A stretch of DNA of 16,442 nt, from NCBI GenBank assembly GCA_903970295.1, contig CAJCHQ010000311.1, positions 1 through 16,442 on the forward strand, written 5' to 3'. Numbering within the stretch: position 1 is the first letter of the stretch; each line of letters opens with the position of its first letter. Both the position numbers and the translations under genes were made by a program. Shown one piece after another: positions 12,348-16,442 of the stretch. This stretch comes from Bryobacterales bacterium. Its GTDB lineage: Bacteria > Cyanobacteriota > Vampirovibrionia > Obscuribacterales > Obscuribacteraceae. A model generated the notes under the pieces. The model was given only the letters and a program-made list of their open reading frames with translations. It was not told the origin of the DNA and did not search any database.

Positions 12348-13709
12348 CTATTGGTAAATTTGTATGCCAGAAATAGTAAAGGGTGTGCTCGATTGTACGG
12401 GAGCATCTTGCCAACCGTCACCAGGTGTCGCCAGGGCGGAATCGGCTAAAAGCTTCATAGGCTGGGCAAGCACATTTTGGGGAGTATTCATCGTGCCTAC
12501 ATCCTGCCCGTCAATTGACTCGGTGATAGTACTACCGCCGGAAGAATTTGGTTGAATAGTCCAGTCGTAAGTATTCATGTTCGCGAGATTGACGCCGCTC
12601 GGTGCTTGCACCGTTTGTCCGATCGTGGTGCCATCAGGCTCATGATAGTGCATTGATAGACTGTTAGATCCACTAAATCCAGCCTCTTGCAAATCAAGTT
12701 CTTGAGCGCCGTTGCCTCCGCCTTGTGGTAACATCCAGAGCGCATCCCAGTTCTGACTACCGGACATTTCAGCTTGTATGGTGATAGGACTACCGCTCGA
12801 ATCTATATTTCCGCCACTGCCGATGGTTTCATTAAGGGAGAACGATCCAGAAGTCTTCGCCGCCAGGTTGGTTGAAATCTGGGCACCATTTGTGCCAAAA
12901 GAAACATTCGATGCCAAGTCCGAGCCTATGCCGCCAGATGCGTTCCAGGTCAGGCTGGTACCTTGTCCTGCCACATCATTGATACCATTTGTGACGCCAT
13001 TAGCGGCGTCGCTTCCGGCGCTGTTGAAGCTGTTGCTGTAGAGAAGCGCACCGCCTTCAGGAGCGGCAGCTGTAATAGAACCATTGGCAGGAGCAACGGA
13101 TGTTGGCAAAGCGCTCCCTTCGGAAGCGGCTGCATCGCCATTGGTGTCATTGCCGGAAGCAGCTTGATTAGTTAGGGCGGCATTTTTGGTGCCAGATGTA
13201 GTGGCGTCAGCTGTCGCTGCCGTCGCTGGAGGTGTGTCGGACGTCGCCGCGTTACTTCCAGCTGGGACATCGCCAGTACCTGGTGTGGAACCATTGCCGA
13301 TGCCGAATAATTGCTCAAAGGCTTGCACGCTCTGTTCCAGCGTTAGCACATTCGATGCAAGCGTTTGCTGTTGCGCTTCAGTGAGATTCGCGAAAGGGCT
13401 AGAATCGTTGCTACCAACGACATTATCACCAGAAGAGGCGGCAAATTGTGCACTAAGGGTAGAGGCATCACCGGTCATGCTGCTAAAGCTTGCCTCTGAG
13501 CCTGACTGATGGTAACCGTCTCTCCCGTACCAGTCCATTATACTTATCGATGGCAAATATTGGCTGATCGTATCTGAAGTCCCGGAGTGGTCCCATCTGA
13601 CTCCGGCTGTATCACTATATGCATCTCTGAAAATTTGACTGGAAGTGTCTCCCGTCTTGAAGAGCTTGTCGAGTTGACCTTCTAGTTGTGGATTATCTGC
13701 GCGTGACAT
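12348..13709 (-). CDS. GH16-type beta-glucanase-like protein without a signal peptide
   Basis: I place the start at ATG 13709 (453 residues), eight bases after GAGG. An in-frame TTG at 13742 with AAGGA seven bases upstream (464 residues) is the alternative, but it lies in a transposase relic. Residues ~1-140 are unrecognised and Ser/Asp-rich. Residues ~140-210 are a low-complexity Ala/Thr/Gly/Asn linker. Residues ~215-453 fit a GH16 jelly roll: WDALWMLPQ, then the catalytic signature ELDLQE (Glu337 nucleophile, Asp339, Glu342 acid/base), NTYDWTIQP, and the closing ISGIQIYQ, which matches the family 'VRVYQ' end. GH16 enzymes cleave beta-1,3/1,4-glucans, agar or similar polysaccharides outside the cell. 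No Sec signal is visible, so export, if any, must use another route. Substrate cannot be predicted. Confidence 0.72.
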   Translation of the reverse strand: MSRADNPQLEGQLDKLFKTGDTSSQIFRDAYSDTAGVRWDHSGTSDTISQYLPSISIMDWYGRDGYHQSGSEASFSSMTGDASTLSAQFAASSGDNVVGSNDSSPFANLTEAQQQTLASNVLTLEQSVQAFEQLFGIGNGSTPGTGDVPAGSNAATSDTPPATAATADATTSGTKNAALTNQAASGNDTNGDAAASEGSALPTSVAPANGSITAAAPEGGALLYSNSFNSAGSDAANGVTNGINDVAGQGTSLTWNASGGIGSDLASNVSFGTNGAQISTNLAAKTSGSFSLNETIGSGGNIDSSGSPITIQAEMSGSQNWDALWMLPQGGGNGAQELDLQEAGFSGSNSLSMHYHEPDGTTIGQTVQAPSGVNLANMNTYDWTIQPNSSGGSTITESIDGQDVGTMNTPQNVLAQPMKLLADSALATPGDGWQDAPVQSSTPFTISGIQIYQ

Positions 13710-13713
13710 GACT

Positions 13714-13886
13714 CTAGCCTCGTGGTTTGATACCATCGACAAACTTGATTCCTTCGATTAGCTTACCTAGCCGGGTTTCAACTTCGGCTTCTAGAGCTTG
13801 AATAAGCAATGCTCAGCACCTCGACGCAGAACTTCTGTGAGTGGATCTTCAGCTGAAACCTCTGGCTTTTGCGTAGTTGCTGTTAT
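13714..13886 (-). pseudogene. N-terminal relic of an IS256-like (mutator-type) transposase
   Basis: Read on the minus strand from an ATA at 13886 (possibly a mutated ATG), the frame gives TATTQKPEVSAEDPLTEVLR then RGAEHCLFKL and a stop at 13793-13791. The next frame continues as QALEAEVETRLGKLIEGIK up to a stop at 13716-13714. Joined, this matches the start of IS256/mutator transposases ('DPLTEVLR.GA..LL..ALEAEVE..L'). A single shift near 13800 separates the two parts. The catalytic DDE region is absent. The relic abuts the GH16-like gene and may supply its upstream region. Confidence 0.5.
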
Positions 13887-14066
13887 GTTCCACTCGGATT
13901 TCGTGCACAGCGTGGCTTGCAATATGCCAGCTTGCAAACATTACCTACCTAATGTGACATTTGAGTCACTGCACTCTGCGGAATACGAAGAAGCAATCGA
14001 GCTATGGGTAGCATTGGCGCGCACAACAATAGCGCGGAGCACTTGTGACAACTAACAATAATTCGT

Positions 14067-16016
14067 CTAAGCTTCGTCGTGACAAACCTTTAGCGGCAGG
14101 GTAACCGTAAATATAGAGCCTTCATTCTCGGTACTGTGAACACTAATCTCGCCATTCATCGTTTCGACTATCCGCTTGCTTAGAGCCAAACCAAGACCGG
14201 CACCGCCATGACGCCTGGTGGTAGAGCCATCGACTTGAACAAACATTTTGAAAAGCTTTTTGCGATTTTCATCAGAGATACCGATGCCTGTATCTTGAAC
14301 TGAAAATCTGACAATCAAACAGTCTTCATTTCTTGATTGCAGCGCGGCTTCAACAATAACTCGACCGGCATCTGTAAACTTGATCGCATTTTGAACCAGG
14401 TTATGGAGCACTTGCCTCATCAGCTTTCCATCTCCCCAGACTCTCGCCGGCAGTGCTTCGTCTAGCTGCATCCTCAGCTCAAGCTGCTTTTTCTTAGCCG
14501 AGATATAGAAGGTTGAACAAACATCATCAACCAACTGAGCCAAACAAAGAATTTCGTTAGTAACAACTATTTTCCCAGCTTCTGCCTTGGAGAGGTCCAA
14601 AAGATCATTGAGCAAACTCATCAAATGTTGGGAGGATACCAAAATGCGCGCAGCCAGTTCTTTGCACTCACCTTCGGTCTGTTCCGCCAGCAGTTCGCCT
14701 AGCCCAAGTATTCCGCTCATCGGTGTTCTTATCTCATGGCTTATATTGGCTAGAAACTGAGACTTCAGCTTGTTCGCTTCCACCGCATCATCACGGGCTT
14801 GCTGCAGCGCGAACTCCGCATTTTTTCTGGCAGTGATATCTCTCACTACTGCCACTGCTCCTTTAAACTCTCCCTTCCGGTCTACGATCGGACGGGCAGA
14901 AACACTGACGATCCTGCCGTTTCCATCCGGAGTTTTGAGCATCATCTCATAATCGTTTACCGTCTGGCCTTTGAGGGCTTTACTGAGCGGCAACTCGTCG
15001 ACCGACAATAGTTTTTCACCTGAGTTGTCGTAATTCCTTCTGTTCTCTGCCGCATCTTTGAGCGAATAAGGTGCAAGCTGACCCTGAAGCATGTCGCGCG
15101 CGGCGCTGTTCAAATAGGTCAATCGGGTCTGAGGATCAGATACAACTATGCCATCAGAGATTGATTCGATGACTGACTCTGTTAAAGCTTCCGCGTGCGC
15201 CAGTTGTTGATCCCGGTCTCGGGCGAGTCGCTCTAATTTGTTGTTTGCCTCATTTTTCAGATGTACGTCCGTGTATGTGCCAAACCACGACGTCGCATTT
15301 TGCTGGTCGTCAATTACCGGTTTGCCCCGGACCAAAAACCAGCGATAAGACCCGTCGGCGGCCCGCAACCGTTGTTCACACTCGAATTCTCTTTTGGCAG
15401 GGATACATGACTCCCAAATATGCTCCGCATCGCGCAAATCATCGGGATGTATGACGCTGCGCCAACCGGTCCCGTAACCCTGACTAGCCGCTATTCCTGT
15501 GTATTCGACCCACCTTTGATTTAAGTAGCGGCACAGAAAATTGCTGTCGGCGATCCAGACCAAATCGGGCAAACCATCGGCTAGCAATCTAAACTGTCGC
15601 TCACTTTGAGCAAGAGCGCTGGATCGGTCCATTTCGTCCTGAATATCGGTGTTGACGCCTACCCACCGAACGCAATTTCCATGACTATCGAAGATGGGCG
15701 TCGCCCGGGTTAGAAACCAGCGAAAAACTCCATCGTGCCTCCGTAAAGGAATCTTCATTTCAAAGTCTTCGGCTTTCGCAAGCGCCTCTTTCCAGCTATC
15801 CAGCACAGCTGGCAACAGCTGAGGATTGACAACAGCATTCCATCCCCAGCCTGCCAGATCTGCGGTAGTGCAGCCTGTGTACAGATAGAAATTTTTATTA
15901 TAGAAATCTACAAATCCGCTGGGCTGGGCAGCCCAACCCAGCTGAGGCATGCTGTCGAAGAATGCGCGGAGAAGCTTTTCGCTTTCATTAAGCTGATCGG
16001 TGCGCACGGACTCCAT
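14067..16016 (-). CDS. Triple-PAS sensor histidine kinase
   Basis: A 649-residue protein from ATG 16016 with a weak GGG-type SD. Three PAS domains come first: about 10-135 (FFDSMPQLGWAAQPSGFVDF, ending RWVGVNTDIQ), about 138-258 (PDLVWIADSNFLCRYLNQRW, ending WFGTYTDV) and about 278-400 (ESISDGIVVSD, ending AVVRDITARK). The kinase core follows: an H-box FLANISHEIRTP with phospho-acceptor His427, an N-box (NLVQNAIKF), G1 (DTGIGI) and G2 (GGAGLGLALSKRIVE), ending in FTVTLPLKV. There is no membrane segment, so the kinase is probably cytosolic and senses an internal or diffusible signal, or binds a cofactor through PAS. No receiver domain or response regulator gene lies in the window, so it is an orphan here. 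All catalytic motifs look intact. Confidence 0.93.
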   Translation of the reverse strand: MESVRTDQLNESEKLLRAFFDSMPQLGWAAQPSGFVDFYNKNFYLYTGCTTADLAGWGWNAVVNPQLLPAVLDSWKEALAKAEDFEMKIPLRRHDGVFRWFLTRATPIFDSHGNCVRWVGVNTDIQDEMDRSSALAQSERQFRLLADGLPDLVWIADSNFLCRYLNQRWVEYTGIAASQGYGTGWRSVIHPDDLRDAEHIWESCIPAKREFECEQRLRAADGSYRWFLVRGKPVIDDQQNATSWFGTYTDVHLKNEANNKLERLARDRDQQLAHAEALTESVIESISDGIVVSDPQTRLTYLNSAARDMLQGQLAPYSLKDAAENRRNYDNSGEKLLSVDELPLSKALKGQTVNDYEMMLKTPDGNGRIVSVSARPIVDRKGEFKGAVAVVRDITARKNAEFALQQARDDAVEANKLKSQFLANISHEIRTPMSGILGLGELLAEQTEGECKELAARILVSSQHLMSLLNDLLDLSKAEAGKIVVTNEILCLAQLVDDVCSTFYISAKKKQLELRMQLDEALPARVWGDGKLMRQVLHNLVQNAIKFTDAGRVIVEAALQSRNEDCLIVRFSVQDTGIGISDENRKKLFKMFVQVDGSTTRRHGGAGLGLALSKRIVETMNGEISVHSTENEGSIFTVTLPLKVCHDEA

Positions 16017-16442
16017 TGAGTACCCATAGCCAGACTAATTAGTGTCGACTTTCGTATTCACTATTTAAAATACAGTACAGAGCCGAAGAAGTGAACAGAA
16101 AGCTAGTGAAACTGTACATGCTCTGAGGCGAAGCGCCATAACGAGTGTGTGGCCTCCGCCACTTGCTGCGAAGGAAAGGCCTTCGCCGCCCCCCCTTGAC
16201 TTGCCAGGCATAGCCAACCCTAACTGACTCTTCCGCCAACAGGCATCTCTCTCCAGAGACGATTTAGCATGCCGCGGCGCAGCCGATGGCGGCTTCTGGT
16301 TGGCGGCCATCATATTAGTATTAGCCGCCGTCAGAGAATTCTGGAGAGTGTGCGCGACATTGACGATTGTCCAGAGATGATCGACTCGGGTGGCAAACCA
16401 TTATTACCCCAATGATGCTGGGAGGGGATCATTTTCTTTTCC
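16017..16442. other. Noncoding region upstream of the kinase, hairpin-rich
   Basis: No convincing gene. Minus-strand frames at 16065-16313 and 16039-16239 are Gly/Ala/Arg-rich, lack an SD and overlap hairpins, so I treat them as spurious. A 48-codon plus-strand frame near 16269 also lacks support. The region contains the palindrome-like site near 16033-16050, a run of eight Cs near 16190-16196, and three consecutive hairpins at 16127-16185. Confidence 0.45.
16127..16185 (-). promoter_or_regulatory. Three consecutive hairpins in the putative kinase leader
   Basis: GGCG-AAG-CGCC (16127-16137), GTGGC-CTCC-GCCAC (16149-16162) and CGAAGG-AAAGG-CCTTCG (16169-16185) follow one another within 59 bases, 110-170 bases before the kinase start. 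On the minus strand the middle loop reads GGAG. They could be a leader structure or part of a dispersed palindromic repeat of the genome. Confidence 0.4.

Noticed and set aside
13798..14055. Plus-strand 85-codon frame
   Set aside because: It starts with TTG without an SD, and its opposite strand over 13798-13886 reads as a transposase N-terminus, which explains the openness better.
16065..16313. Minus-strand 82-codon frame upstream of the kinase
   Set aside because: Gly/Ala/Arg-rich composition, no SD, and it overlaps three hairpins and a C-run; looks like a repeat-derived frame rather than a gene.
1..16442. CRISPR array or long tandem repeats
   Set aside because: No regularly spaced repeats of 20 or more bases were seen on either strand.

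Overview
The window is bacterial DNA of roughly balanced base composition, with compact genes, frequent GTG and TTG starts and recognisable Shine-Dalgarno (SD) sites. A lipoprotein signal and a PAS-type histidine kinase fit a bacterium with a complex envelope, but the phylum cannot be fixed from sequence alone. My low-confidence guess is a Melainabacteria/Obscuribacter-like member of the Cyanobacteriota.

Region 1 (1-5200) looks like a plasmid-type or integrated replication module. It holds an edge-truncated protein with tandem excisionase/MerR-like helix-turn-helix (HTH) segments, a ribbon-helix-helix-like protein translationally coupled to a small unknown ORF, an orphan IS66 TnpA-like HTH protein, and a rolling-circle Rep with all three HUH motifs. 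An inverted repeat lies just before rep. Rep overlaps a 546-residue protein of unknown family that I read as two diverged copies of one module. A convergent excisionase-like HTH protein closes the region.

Region 2 (5200-8730) has a 577-base noncoding stretch with a strong structured-RNA candidate, then one very large gene. Its product has the build of a phage tail tape-measure protein with a C-terminal M15 (VanY-like) peptidoglycan peptidase. No capsid, portal, terminase or other tail gene is visible.

Region 3 (8730-11310) carries an XRE-family repressor divergent from a PDZ-domain lipoprotein. A perfect 18-bp palindrome sits between their promoters. A 212-residue unknown protein is convergent with the lipoprotein.

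Region 4 (11310-12260) is mostly noncoding and ends in a frameshifted C-terminal fragment of a tyrosine recombinase. The fragment is cut off by an 18-bp palindrome that carries stop codons in all six frames. A mobile element occupying the left 12 kb, with a dead integrase at its right side, would explain this layout; that is an inference.

Region 5 (12260-16442) looks more like ordinary chromosome. It holds a GH16-type glycoside hydrolase-like protein without a signal peptide, a short transposase relic just upstream of it, and a triple-PAS sensor histidine kinase with a hairpin-rich leader.
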